From Treponema denticola (lineage in GTDB: Bacteria > Spirochaetota > Spirochaetia > Treponematales > Treponemataceae), in the NCBI RefSeq assembly GCF_024400535.1, contig NZ_CP038800.1, forward strand, positions 2,604,001 to 2,668,000: 64,000 nt of DNA, read 5' to 3'. Under the pieces are notes generated by a model. The model made no database searches, was not told the DNA's origin, and was given only the letters and a program-made list of their open reading frames with translations. A program made the translations under genes and the position numbers. Shown one piece after another: positions 26,801-35,030 of the stretch; positions within the stretch are counted from its first letter, which is position 1; every line of letters starts with the position of its first letter.

Positions 26801-27447
26801 TCGGGCTTTTCAGGGGTTAAACCGCGTTTTCGGTGAGCTCGAACAAGCTCATCGCTTACCATTTGGCGCATAATGTCATAAGAAACTTCTTCAATTTTTT
26901 GAATTTCGTGAGAAGTTCTAAATCCGTCAAAGAAGTGAAGGAAGGGAACTCTTGCTTCCAATGTGGCTGCATGAGAAATAATGGCAAGGTCCATAACTTC
27001 CTGAACCGAGTTGGATGCCAACATAGCCCAACCTGTCTGGCGGCAGGCCATTACGTCCTGATGATCTCCGAAGATTGAAAGAGCACTGCAAGCTACGGCT
27101 CGGGCAGCAATGTGGAAAACAGTGCTGGTCAACTCGCCGGCTATTTTGTACATATTCGGAATCATTAAGAGCAAGCCCTGAGATGCTGTAAAAGTTGAAG
27201 AGAGAGCTCCTGTGGTCAAGGCTCCGTGTACGGCACCTGCAGCACCTCCTTCGGATTGAAGCTCAACAACATCGGGGACAGTACCCCAAATATTTTCTCT
27301 TCCGCGGGCTGAATATTCATCAGCGACCTCACCCATCGGACTTGACGGTGTGATCGGGTAAATGGCAATTACCTCGCTTAAGGCGTGGGCAACGTGACCG
27401 GCAGCAGTATTACCGTCGATCATTACAAGTTTTTTTTCTTGGCTCAT
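23887..27447 (-). CDS. nifJ: Pyruvate:ferredoxin (flavodoxin) oxidoreductase, single chain
   Basis: This 1186-residue enzyme has the normal length for the homodimeric form. It converts pyruvate and CoA to acetyl-CoA and CO2 and passes electrons to ferredoxin or flavodoxin. In order it has the pyruvate domain (YPITPSSPMGEVADEYSARG), the CoA-side domain (FGLGSDGTVGANKNSIKII), two 4Fe-4S motifs (CIQCGQCVMVCPHACIR and CTGCGLCVQQCPAKS), and the thiamine diphosphate domain (FSGACAGCGETPYVKLL, GGDGWAYDIGYGGLDHV). AAGGA precedes the ATG. It is transcribed alone. It is the central fermentative enzyme here. Confidence 0.97.
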   Translation of the reverse strand: MSQEKKLVMIDGNTAAGHVAHALSEVIAIYPITPSSPMGEVADEYSARGRENIWGTVPDVVELQSEGGAAGAVHGALTTGALSSTFTASQGLLLMIPNMYKIAGELTSTVFHIAARAVACSALSIFGDHQDVMACRQTGWAMLASNSVQEVMDLAIISHAATLEARVPFLHFFDGFRTSHEIQKIEEVSYDIMRQMVSDELVRAHRKRGLTPEKPELRGTAQNPDIYFQGREAVNKYYLATPEIVQKQMDKYAKLTGRQYHLYDYYGAKDAEQIIILMGSGADTVEETVDELNSKGGKYGVLKVRLYRPFSAEHFVKAIPTTVKGIAVLDRCKEAGSLGEPLYEDVRTAIGEMQAAKKCPFTHYPVIIGGRYGLGSKEFTPAMVKGVFDNLEGEKKTNFSVGIEDDVTHTSIKYDPNFKLEDKDMHQAMFFGLGSDGTVGANKNSIKIIGEATENKAQAYFSYDSKKSGGFTISHLRFGKHAIRKPYLITNADFVACHKFSYLETYDMLHSLKKGGTFLLNAPYGKNEIWDNMPVEVQKQIIEKEAKFYVIDAIKIAEKAGMGNRINVVMQTAFFKIFGILPEAEAVDLIKKFIEKSYGKKGPEIVQKNITTIDMALEGVEKVDYPKTATSKLKMHPAIAGDAPEFVKNVLGKVAIQKGDDIKVSEMPEDGTFPTATTQYEKRAIAEHIPIWKSDICIQCGQCVMVCPHACIRMKAYDGSLLAKAPQGFKSCDYKGKEFEGAKFTIQVSSEDCTGCGLCVQQCPAKSKENPEIKAINMESFVEHRKQEVANWNFFFNDIPEPDVKKLNLSVPKGIGMKRPLFEFSGACAGCGETPYVKLLSQLFGDRAVIANATGCSSIYGGNLPTTPYAKRCDGRGPAWSNSLFEDAAEFGYGMRLTSDKLAVYAREVAAKVKAKGIAAGVIDKILNNAQEDDAAIEEQRAFVAELKKELAGSKDELAKELDSLTDHFIKRSVWILGGDGWAYDIGYGGLDHVLASGKNINVLVMDTEVYSNTGGQMSKATPIGAVAKFAASGKEVSKKDLGMMAMSYGYVYVAHISMGANMSQVIKAFREAESYDGPSIIIAYSHCINHGINMTKGMTNQKEAVSCGLWPLYRYDPRLVEQGKNPFQLDSKEPDFNLADFMYKEVRFKTLKNADPARAQMLLDKAVAKAKRQWQEYKYLADRPF

Positions 27448-27692
27448 AAAAACCGTCCTTATAAAAGTATTAGGGATTATTCAAAACTATTATATAAAGA
27501 GAAAAATATGATTTAAAAGCATACTACAATATAACGGAAATAAATAGTCCCGATAAACTAACTTACCATAAATCTTATATTTTTTCAAGAGAGCGGTACC
27601 TATTCAAGTTAAAATTCATTGCCGGATATTACCTTAACTTTTATGCTTTTTTCTTATTTAATTTAGCCTAAAACCATATTTTTTTATGCCGA

Positions 27693-27698
27693 TATACT
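27693..27698 (+). promoter_or_regulatory. -10 box just before the LysM/M23 gene
   Basis: TATACT lies 4 nt before the ATG at 27703, and there is no Shine-Dalgarno sequence. This would give a leaderless or nearly leaderless mRNA. No good -35 box is seen. The 255-bp gap back to the PFOR gene holds nothing else I can identify. Confidence 0.4.
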
Positions 27699-27702
27699 GA
27701 AT

Positions 27703-28926
27703 ATGGATATTATAACCTATTCTGATGTTGTACGATATAAAAATACACAACCTAAAAAAAGAAAAGCAAATTTTTTAAATGGCAAGACTTCTGCCGGAAC
27801 TTCTGTTGGAACGGCAGCTTATTCTATTACAAGTCTGCAGCCAAATGATTTTTCATCAAGCAGTCTGGCGGCAGCTATTAACCCGCAGAAGCTTTTATTC
27901 GGCTCATCCTATAAAACAAAAAATGCAAAAAAGAGATTAGGCCAAAAAGAAGAAATCTTTATGTTATGGTCTCTTTTTTTACTCTTACTATGTATGTGCA
28001 TCTTTTACATTCCTCTATTAAGGTTAAATTGGGGTATTTCATCAATAAAAGCTATAACATTTTTGGATGAACCGTCGGCAACTAATGCTATGCGGGACTT
28101 GGCTATGCCTACTAGCGATATCACAAAGGATGAAAGCCTTACGCCTCAATTAGAAATATCCGAACCTCTTTCTCCCTCAGATAATTCAGTTTTTATTACA
28201 TCTGTAGATTTTAAAGATTATATAGTTGCACGAGGGGATACAGTCAGCGGTATTACTCAGAAATTCGGACTTAAAAATATGGGCACCCTGCTTTCAGTAA
28301 ATAATATAAACAATGCCAAAAGTTTGACGGTAGGACAAAAACTGTCCATCCCATCGACAGACGGAATAATTTATACAGTTATAAAAGGAGATTCTTTAGG
28401 GGAAATAGCTGCAAAATTTAAATTGCCCCTTACGGCAATTTTAGATGCAAATGATATGGAAAGTCAAACAATAAGCTTAGGACAAAGGCTTTTTATTCCA
28501 GGTGCAAGCATCAGTACTTTTGAGCTGAGAAAGGCCTTAGGAGAACTTTTTATCTATCCAATAGCCGGAAGGCTTACATCCCCATTCGGCTACCGGAGGG
28601 ATCCTTTTACAGGCAGAAAGAGTTTTCATACAGGTATAGATATTGCAGCTCCTACAGGAACACCAATTAAACTGACCCTTGACGGTACGGTTTCTTATAC
28701 CGGTTACTCTACCATTTACGGTAATTATGTCATAGTTACTCACTCAGGCGGGTATCAGTCTATGTACGGGCATATGCATACGATAAAAGTAAAACGCGGT
28801 CAGATTCTAAGTCAGGGCAGCATTATCGGAACTGTAGGAAACACAGGCCGTTCCACAGGGCCTCATGTTCATTTTTCCGTTTACAAAAACGGAAAGCTTA
28901 TTAATCCTCTAACAGTCTTAAAATAA
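27703..28926 (+). CDS. LysM-domain M23 endopeptidase (cell-wall hydrolase)
   Basis: This is a 407-residue protein. A single membrane helix near residues 86-107 (MLWSLFLLLLCMCIFYIPLL) anchors it, with ~85 cytosolic residues before. Two LysM domains (YIVARGDTVSGITQKFGL and YTVIKGDSLGEIAAKFKL) bind peptidoglycan. The C-terminal M23 domain carries the zinc ligands in SFHTGIDIA and TGPHVHFSV. It is probably a periplasmic DD-endopeptidase or an activator-type LytM protein. All visible ligands are kept, so it is likely active. Confidence 0.9.
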   Translation: MDIITYSDVVRYKNTQPKKRKANFLNGKTSAGTSVGTAAYSITSLQPNDFSSSSLAAAINPQKLLFGSSYKTKNAKKRLGQKEEIFMLWSLFLLLLCMCIFYIPLLRLNWGISSIKAITFLDEPSATNAMRDLAMPTSDITKDESLTPQLEISEPLSPSDNSVFITSVDFKDYIVARGDTVSGITQKFGLKNMGTLLSVNNINNAKSLTVGQKLSIPSTDGIIYTVIKGDSLGEIAAKFKLPLTAILDANDMESQTISLGQRLFIPGASISTFELRKALGELFIYPIAGRLTSPFGYRRDPFTGRKSFHTGIDIAAPTGTPIKLTLDGTVSYTGYSTIYGNYVIVTHSGGYQSMYGHMHTIKVKRGQILSQGSIIGTVGNTGRSTGPHVHFSVYKNGKLINPLTVLK

Positions 28927-28936
28927 GAATTTACAT

Positions 28937-28969
28937 AAAAAAAGCAGGCCGTGTCCTCACACGTCCTGC
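28937..28969 (-). terminator. Terminator of the glutaredoxin operon (minus strand)
   Basis: GCAGG-GTGT (from 28944) pairs with ACAC-CCTGC (to 28969). On the minus strand seven T residues follow (28943-28937). A second perfect stem, TATTTAGG/CCTAAATA, lies at 28977-28998 inside the ~75-nt 3' untranslated region. Confidence 0.8.
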
Positions 28970-29044
28970 AAGATTGTATTTAGGGTCAAACCTAAATACC
29001 AACCGGCTAAGATACATGACTTAGAGCAAGAAAGTCGGTCAGCC

Positions 29045-29317
29045 TTAAGACCATTTTGATAGGTCAGCTTCTTCAACGTCGAATATAAACTCTTCTCCGT
29101 CTCCAACCATCAAGCAAGGAATGCCGATTTTTCCCTCCTTTTTGAGCTGAGCAAATTCAGCTCTCTCGTCCCGATATTTTAACAAAAACTTTAGATAACC
29201 TAAATCTTCAGTAATGTCAAAATAGCGGAACTTTACTCCTTTTCTTTCTAAATATTCCTTTGCAGGCCCGCAATCGGGGCATAATTTACTACCGAATAAA
29301 AATAATTGTTTTTTCAT
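29045..29317 (-). CDS. Glutaredoxin-like small thioredoxin-fold protein
   Basis: This is a 90-residue protein with an active-site CPDC in LFGSKLCPDCGPAKEYLERKGV and a cis-Pro region GIPCLMVGD. It lacks a signal peptide and is cytosolic. It starts 3 nt after the stop of the 570-residue gene, so the two are coupled. CPDC is also found in redoxins of selenium- or glycine-reductase-using anaerobes. Its electron donor is unknown. Confidence 0.85.
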   Translation of the reverse strand: MKKQLFLFGSKLCPDCGPAKEYLERKGVKFRYFDITEDLGYLKFLLKYRDERAEFAQLKKEGKIGIPCLMVGDGEEFIFDVEEADLSKWS

Positions 29318-29320
29318 AAT

Positions 29321-31033
29321 CTAGTACCCATCCGACATCTGACGGTTTAGGTCTCTTTGACAAAGCTCTTGATATACCAAGGCTCTATCTTTTAGTTTTG
29401 CCTTAACCGAGTCAGAAAAGGGCATGTACCTCCAAAATACTTCTCTAACTTCTTTGTCTAATTTTTGAATGCCTTCGCTTTCTTTTATCATCCAAGTTAT
29501 ATAATCCTGAATAAAATATTCTTTTATGTCACCTTTTAATTTTTGGTTTTGGAACCATTGATAATAATTGCCGGTCAAGCCTTCTTCCATCCAATAGTAA
29601 GAAGCTTTTTCCTTAGCAACCTGCCAGCGTAAATCTGCAGTAGCCATTAAGAGAGAAACTTTAAGACTTTTAGGATACATCGGGATTACTATTCTGCCTC
29701 TACTTGTAACCCTATTATAGCGGTCAAAAGGTTCCCAGCAAAAGCCTATATCTCCATAAGTCGGAACCAATACGACAAAGGGAGGAATCCGGTTTAATTG
29801 ATTCTTATATTGCCTGCAATAGGCTTGCACATCTATATCTTCAAGCCATTTCATTTCACGCAAGATATTCTCTCTGGTTCCCATCTCCTTTGATGAGCAC
29901 CTAAAATATTCTCTTGACAGAATCGGGAAATGATTACCTTTGCGTCCGCAGGTCATCTTAGCCATCTGCTTAACAGTATCGAATTCCCCTTCGGCTCCCG
30001 ACATATTGGTCGTGATTCCTCCGGAAGCATCTGCTTTTTCCCTCAAGCTGCGTACATCTGCATCGGCTTCTTTATAATCGGAAATACAGCTTTGTAATTC
30101 TTTGTCAAAATTGAGCAGTTTTTTAAGCCTGTCATTTATTTGCATGATTTGCTGTTTTTGTGATTCTGAATAAGGCGATTTTACATTGGAAAAATTAGCC
30201 AGCATATCATGAGAGAACATGCTATCAATTTGCTGTTTTATGGAGTCTTCATACCGGCTTATTTCTTCCGATTTTGCCCTCAGCAGATTATCGGCAGTTT
30301 GGAGTTTTCCCTTCGCCTTTTCTAAAAGCTGATTAAATCTTGAATTATCGTCTTTTTTTGAAATTTTAACTTCGTCTGTTGCAGAAGGGTTGATTTTTCC
30401 TATTCCGATCTCCCTGAACCACTCATCCAAATAATAGACGGCCTCACAATATGTATTTTCATCTATTACTTTTGCAAACATATCTTTTTGTTCTGCGGTT
30501 AAAAGCGTAGGAAGAACAAGTCCGTATCTTACTGCATATTGTTTTTCTTTTGAAGATTTTCCTGAGGCTATTTTCATGACCATATCGGAAACAAGATTCC
30601 AATAGGCCGATTCGACTTGCTGTCTGAATACGGTTCGGTCTTTAGGGTCAGTAGTCGTTAAAAATTTGGTAAGGGAAGTATGAAGACGCTGAGCATTTTC
30701 GCCTTCGCCTTTTAAAACAGCCTTGTAAAACTCTGCAGTATCAAATAATGTATGGGGGGTATCGGAAAAAAACTTTTCAACTTTTTCAAAATGAGTTAAG
30801 GTAAGATCGGGTTCGCTCGGATCCCGCTTTGCTTCTCCTCTGGCCTCAGGAGCCATGGAAAACATCGTATCTTTGCTTAACCCGCCGGCTTTTATATCAG
30901 GAAACGGAGCCCTTTGACCGACATTGAAGTCAAAACCGGAAGAAACCGGAGGCGGCTGTGCCGGCTTATCACCTGAAGGCATTACTACGTCTTTGAGAAG
31001 TTCATCAAGATCTATTTCAGTTGTCGAATCCAC
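29321..31033 (-). CDS. Large hypothetical cytosolic protein, probably spirochaete-specific
   Basis: This is a 570-residue protein with a GTG start 7 nt after AAGGTGG. Residues 1-90 are Pro/Asp-rich and look disordered. The centre (about 215-320) is predicted coiled coil (LLEKAKGKLQTADNLLRAKSEEISRYED, SDYKEADADVRSLREKA). The C-terminal ~170 residues are ordered and Trp/Tyr-rich (FCWEPFDRYNRVTSRGRIVIP, YYWMEEGLTGNYYQWF). There are no membrane segments and no catalytic motif that I know. It is co-transcribed with the glutaredoxin-like gene. Confidence 0.65.
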   Translation of the reverse strand: MDSTTEIDLDELLKDVVMPSGDKPAQPPPVSSGFDFNVGQRAPFPDIKAGGLSKDTMFSMAPEARGEAKRDPSEPDLTLTHFEKVEKFFSDTPHTLFDTAEFYKAVLKGEGENAQRLHTSLTKFLTTTDPKDRTVFRQQVESAYWNLVSDMVMKIASGKSSKEKQYAVRYGLVLPTLLTAEQKDMFAKVIDENTYCEAVYYLDEWFREIGIGKINPSATDEVKISKKDDNSRFNQLLEKAKGKLQTADNLLRAKSEEISRYEDSIKQQIDSMFSHDMLANFSNVKSPYSESQKQQIMQINDRLKKLLNFDKELQSCISDYKEADADVRSLREKADASGGITTNMSGAEGEFDTVKQMAKMTCGRKGNHFPILSREYFRCSSKEMGTRENILREMKWLEDIDVQAYCRQYKNQLNRIPPFVVLVPTYGDIGFCWEPFDRYNRVTSRGRIVIPMYPKSLKVSLLMATADLRWQVAKEKASYYWMEEGLTGNYYQWFQNQKLKGDIKEYFIQDYITWMIKESEGIQKLDKEVREVFWRYMPFSDSVKAKLKDRALVYQELCQRDLNRQMSDGY

Positions 31034-31090
31034 CGATTAAACCACCTTAATTAAACCAATAAGTCGGAAAAGACTAATAACTTTAAACAT

Positions 31091-31163
<73 letters not shown>

Positions 31164-31247
31164 ATCAACATGTACTGATTATATCAATAAAATGAATACT
31201 CTGTCAAGGGCATTTTAAAAATTTGTCATAATTTATAAAAAAATCAC

Positions 31248-31277
31248 TTGTCAAAATACATGGGAGCATGATACACT
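31248..31277 (+). promoter_or_regulatory. Promoter of the dentilisin operon, leaderless type
   Basis: TTGTCA (31248-31253), an 18-bp spacer and TACACT (31272-31277) precede the prcB ATG by 7 nt, with no Shine-Dalgarno sequence. A near copy lies at 38727-38756 before the second prcB. The transcription start is predicted to coincide with the ATG. Confidence 0.55.
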
Positions 31278-31284
31278 CATTAAC

Positions 31285-31833
31285 ATGAATATAAAATATT
31301 TTTACACAATTTTATTTTTAGGTTTATTGGTTTCAAGCTGTACAAGTTTAAAGCAAGCACAGTTGCCCCAAGCCGAAGCTGGTGCTTCTAAAGTTATTAC
31401 CTCTGCCGCCTCTATAGAAACGATAGAAGCCGATACAGTTCACTACGAATTGCTGATGTCAGGGAATAATGCGAAAAACGGAATAGATCAAATTATTAGA
31501 GAACAAGGTCAATTGGATAATCTTTATTCAATTTTATACGGTAATAACCGTAAAGCCCCAAAAATTGATTTTAGCCGTAAAGCCGTTATAGTTTTAACAT
31601 GCGGTCCATTTAATACTGGAGGATATAGCATCGAAATTATTTCAGTGATAAAAAAAGGGAACTCCATTGAGCTTTTATGGGAGGTTAAAACTCCCGAGCC
31701 ATGGGATATTGTAACTCAGGCAATTACCCGCCCTTATGGTATATTTTCTGTGGATGCAGAGCAAAACGGCTCCATCCTCATAAAATGCCTAAACGACACT
31801 TATAATGGCTCTGAAAAGAGCTTCTCTAAATAA
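31285..31833 (+). CDS. prcB: PrcB, lipoprotein needed for the dentilisin complex
   Basis: This is a 182-residue lipoprotein. The signal peptide ends LLVSSC, so Cys19 is lipidated. The C-terminal ~110 residues form the PrcB family domain (LTCGPFNTGGYSIEIIS, then WEVKTPEPWDIVTQAITRPYGIFSV). In T. denticola, PrcB associates with PrtP and is required for stable expression and activity of the PrcA-PrtP protease. It is the first gene of the operon; prcA starts 52 nt later behind AGGAGGG. A short hairpin GCTCT/AGAGC lies in that gap. A truncated paralogue is at 38764. Confidence 0.95.
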   Translation: MNIKYFYTILFLGLLVSSCTSLKQAQLPQAEAGASKVITSAASIETIEADTVHYELLMSGNNAKNGIDQIIREQGQLDNLYSILYGNNRKAPKIDFSRKAVIVLTCGPFNTGGYSIEIISVIKKGNSIELLWEVKTPEPWDIVTQAITRPYGIFSVDAEQNGSILIKCLNDTYNGSEKSFSK

Positions 31834-31885
31834 GGAGCTCTAAAAAGAGCCTAATATAAGGATATTTTTATTTAGGAGGGACTAT

Positions 31886-34800
31886 ATGTCACAAAAAATT
31901 AAAAACGCAATAGCGTTATTTGGAATGATTTCGGTACTATTGGTACTGATCGGCTGTCCTGCAAAGGTGGACACTCGTTCAGAAAATGCCAATATTACCG
32001 AAATTAAGGTGGGTGATACTAAAGCCGACATTAAAGAAGCTTTATCATCCGGTTGGAAGACAACAGTGAGCTACGCAACCAACAAAGTTACACTTATTGT
32101 CAAACCTGAGGATAGTAACGCAAGCCTTAAGGTTACATGTAACAATACACAAGTTGCTCATAAGGACGACAAGACGAAGTTTGAATGTCCGTTAAATGAG
32201 GGTGATAACACTATTAAAGTAGTTGTAACTGCCGAAAAGGGTAATAACACTAAAACTGCAACAATCATCGTTTATCGAAAAAGAGAGAGTGAAGATACTT
32301 CACTTAAAACACTAAAAGCCAATAATCATGATATTTTGCAGATGGTTTACAAAAATACCGTTACTGCCGATCCTGTAGCAAATGCAACAACGGGAATTGT
32401 TATAATAGCAGCTCCAAAAAATGAGAAAGCAAGTCTTTCTTTAAAATGTAATGAAGCCGAAATTACGGCAGATGCAAACGACAAAACAAAGTTTGTATGC
32501 CCGTTAAAAGAAGGCGGCAATAAGATAATCTTACAAGTAACGGCTGCCGACGGAAAAACAAAAGAAGATATATCCATCGATATTCACCGATATACCTTGT
32601 TGGAGGAGGACCCGTCACTTGAAGTTTTAAAAGCCGGAACCCAAGATATTTTATCCATTATAGCAAGCCCCATTACTCTTGACCCTGTAAAAAATGTAAC
32701 AGACAGCATTGTTATAACGGCAAAGACTAAATGTAATGAAGCAAAAGTTGAACTAAAGTGTAATGGCTCTACAATCACAGCAGATACAAACGACAAAACC
32801 AAGTTTACCTGCCCCTTAAACATTGGAGATAACACAATAACTTTACAGGTAACGGCTGCTGACGGTACAACTAAGGGAAGCCTTATAACTATTAATGTCC
32901 ACCGAAATAACTTTGAAGATGAAAACTCTTCACTTAAATCGCTTACGATAGACAAGGCTCCCGGTTTTATCTTTGACGGCACTAAAACCGAATATCAAGA
33001 TATTCCGGTTCCTTACGGAAATGTCCTTATTAAAGCCGTAGCTTATGCTAATGCAGAGGTTATGATTGACGGTAAAAATAGCAGCGATCCGGGCTATGGT
33101 ACCGTTGCGATAAGTGCCGCAAAACTTCGAGTAATTGTTAAAGTAACCAAGGGCGGCAATTCAAAGGAGTACACCCTTAACTTTGTTGAAGCCGCTCATA
33201 GCGTCGTAAACGTTGAAGTCCTTGTAGTCGATTCTATAGGAGGTACAAAGGTATCGGGTACCACGCTTAAGGTTTTTGACGCAAGAACAAACGCCCAAAT
33301 CGGACTGGATATACCGGTTCATAACGGTATTGCCAATGTAATAGCCCTACAACGCGATCTACGCTATAATTTTAAACTTGAAGGTATTCCTGGACAGTGG
33401 GCAGGTTCTTTAATCGAAAACTACTATATTTCAGCTTTACCAAATCAAAAACTTACGATGATCCAATTCCCGCATGGGGATCATACACGGGGAGTAGAAC
33501 CGCCTAAACTAGCTTCAATTATGAAGGCGGCTGCCGACGGAGTTGAAACACCCATAAATGAAGGCGATTCCATTGATAACAGTCTAAAAAGCATTAAGGT
33601 CGAATTTTCTTCAAGCGTAGGTGCTGTCGAAGAAAAAGCTTGGAGCGGCTTTGGGGCTAAGTTAGGTATGGGAATGATTCCTAACAGCATAACAGGAATT
33701 GAAGGTTACTATGACGGCACAACATATTCTGCCCCAACTTTTACTTCAAAATACGATTTTGAGTTAAAACCTGGTACAGGAAACTTTATCTTCCCCAACG
33801 GAAACTTCGACTTAATAGTTGTCGGGTACGATATTGCAAATAACCGTGTCGAAAAACACATAAGCATTAAATCGGAAAACTCTGCAAACGGAGAATCCTT
33901 AGAGAATGCTAAATTTGACGAAATGGTTATGATTTCAAGACGCGTACCCTATTCGGCAAATATTTATTCAAATGACGGAGAGGATATTACACATGTAGAT
34001 ATAATGGGAAAGAGCTTTAACGGCAATATAAAGCCTTTAGCCCTTGATCCCGCAGACGGAAGACGCTCTTCATATCTATCCATAATGATATTCAGTCTTG
34101 TGGATAAGAATAATGGTAACCACATTCCCATTATCGGCTTTGACCTTTACCGAAAAAAAGCGGGTACAAGTGATAAATTTGAACGCGTAAGCCGTACAAT
34201 TTATGGAAACCTTACGACAGAAAGTGAAGGAGGACATCAGGGACTTGATACGGATTCACGCTTGGAAGAAAATGTAGAATATGAATATAAGGTTATAGCC
34301 TATAATGCAAGCCATACGGCAGAATCTCCCGTATTAAAAATGAAGGTAATGGAATCCTTTACCTACGAGCTTACAGCTCCCGATAACCGTGCTTTGATTA
34401 CAAAGGCAGCTGCTCAAAACATGAGCTATATCTGCAAGGTAAGTAATCCCGATCTTCTTAAAAAAGAAAATGCAGACCGCTTTAATTCAGGGCTATTAGT
34501 AGTTGACGGACAGGGAGAAGCTCTTTTCGGTGCCAGATTCCGCTATTTCTACAATAGAACATATAAAGACGGAAATTCGGGTCCTGACCTTCTTATAGAC
34601 ATTGCGCAGCAAGGCAAGGTGTACTCAAAGATTTCATATCAGGATGTTTTGAAAGGTCGATTGGCACGAATGGGTATTAACAGCCTTGAAGATATCATCA
34701 AAGTAGACTCTGCAACAGGAGAGATTACTCTTACTTCTAAATTTACCCGGATAGGTATTTTTAACGTTGAAACCTACACAAAAGGCAGAGCTCTTGAATA

Positions 34801-35014
34801 CACGGCAGGTACTACCTATCAGTGGGATATGCAGGATTGGGGTAATAATGCCTATAGGTTGGACGATGATAGACCGATGCTGATCGTCAAAAATTATGAG
34901 TATACAAATCCCGACGGTTCTACAGGATCGATTGAGAGCCAAACTTGGGGTAATACCCGCTCTAACGGTGCTAATGCAATTAATGGAAGATTTACCTTTA
35001 CGGTAACAGAATAA
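31886..35014 (+). CDS. prcA: PrcA, lipoprotein subunit of dentilisin
   Basis: This is a 1042-residue protein. The lipobox is LVLIGC near residue 29. The N-terminal third holds about three tandem cadherin-like beta-sandwich repeats of ~100 residues, each with K-C-N, D-DKTKF-CPL and N-I-L-VTA-DG elements. A shorter fourth and a carboxypeptidase-regulatory-like segment (VNVEVLVVDSIGGTKVSGTTL) follow. The rest contains fibronectin-like strands. PrcA is made as a precursor cleaved into PrcA1 and PrcA2, which join PrtP on the surface. From memory the well-studied form is smaller than this ~110 kDa product, so repeat-number variation between strains is possible. Confidence 0.93.
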   Translation: MSQKIKNAIALFGMISVLLVLIGCPAKVDTRSENANITEIKVGDTKADIKEALSSGWKTTVSYATNKVTLIVKPEDSNASLKVTCNNTQVAHKDDKTKFECPLNEGDNTIKVVVTAEKGNNTKTATIIVYRKRESEDTSLKTLKANNHDILQMVYKNTVTADPVANATTGIVIIAAPKNEKASLSLKCNEAEITADANDKTKFVCPLKEGGNKIILQVTAADGKTKEDISIDIHRYTLLEEDPSLEVLKAGTQDILSIIASPITLDPVKNVTDSIVITAKTKCNEAKVELKCNGSTITADTNDKTKFTCPLNIGDNTITLQVTAADGTTKGSLITINVHRNNFEDENSSLKSLTIDKAPGFIFDGTKTEYQDIPVPYGNVLIKAVAYANAEVMIDGKNSSDPGYGTVAISAAKLRVIVKVTKGGNSKEYTLNFVEAAHSVVNVEVLVVDSIGGTKVSGTTLKVFDARTNAQIGLDIPVHNGIANVIALQRDLRYNFKLEGIPGQWAGSLIENYYISALPNQKLTMIQFPHGDHTRGVEPPKLASIMKAAADGVETPINEGDSIDNSLKSIKVEFSSSVGAVEEKAWSGFGAKLGMGMIPNSITGIEGYYDGTTYSAPTFTSKYDFELKPGTGNFIFPNGNFDLIVVGYDIANNRVEKHISIKSENSANGESLENAKFDEMVMISRRVPYSANIYSNDGEDITHVDIMGKSFNGNIKPLALDPADGRRSSYLSIMIFSLVDKNNGNHIPIIGFDLYRKKAGTSDKFERVSRTIYGNLTTESEGGHQGLDTDSRLEENVEYEYKVIAYNASHTAESPVLKMKVMESFTYELTAPDNRALITKAAAQNMSYICKVSNPDLLKKENADRFNSGLLVVDGQGEALFGARFRYFYNRTYKDGNSGPDLLIDIAQQGKVYSKISYQDVLKGRLARMGINSLEDIIKVDSATGEITLTSKFTRIGIFNVETYTKGRALEYTAGTTYQWDMQDWGNNAYRLDDDRPMLIVKNYEYTNPDGSTGSIESQTWGNTRSNGANAINGRFTFTVTE

Positions 35015-35030
35015 GGAATGGAGGATTTTA

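Noticed and set aside
32340-32880. CRISPR-like repeats
   Set aside because: The repeated DNA is coding repeat of PrcA domains, with long unequal spacing and reading frame kept; no CRISPR array is present in the window.
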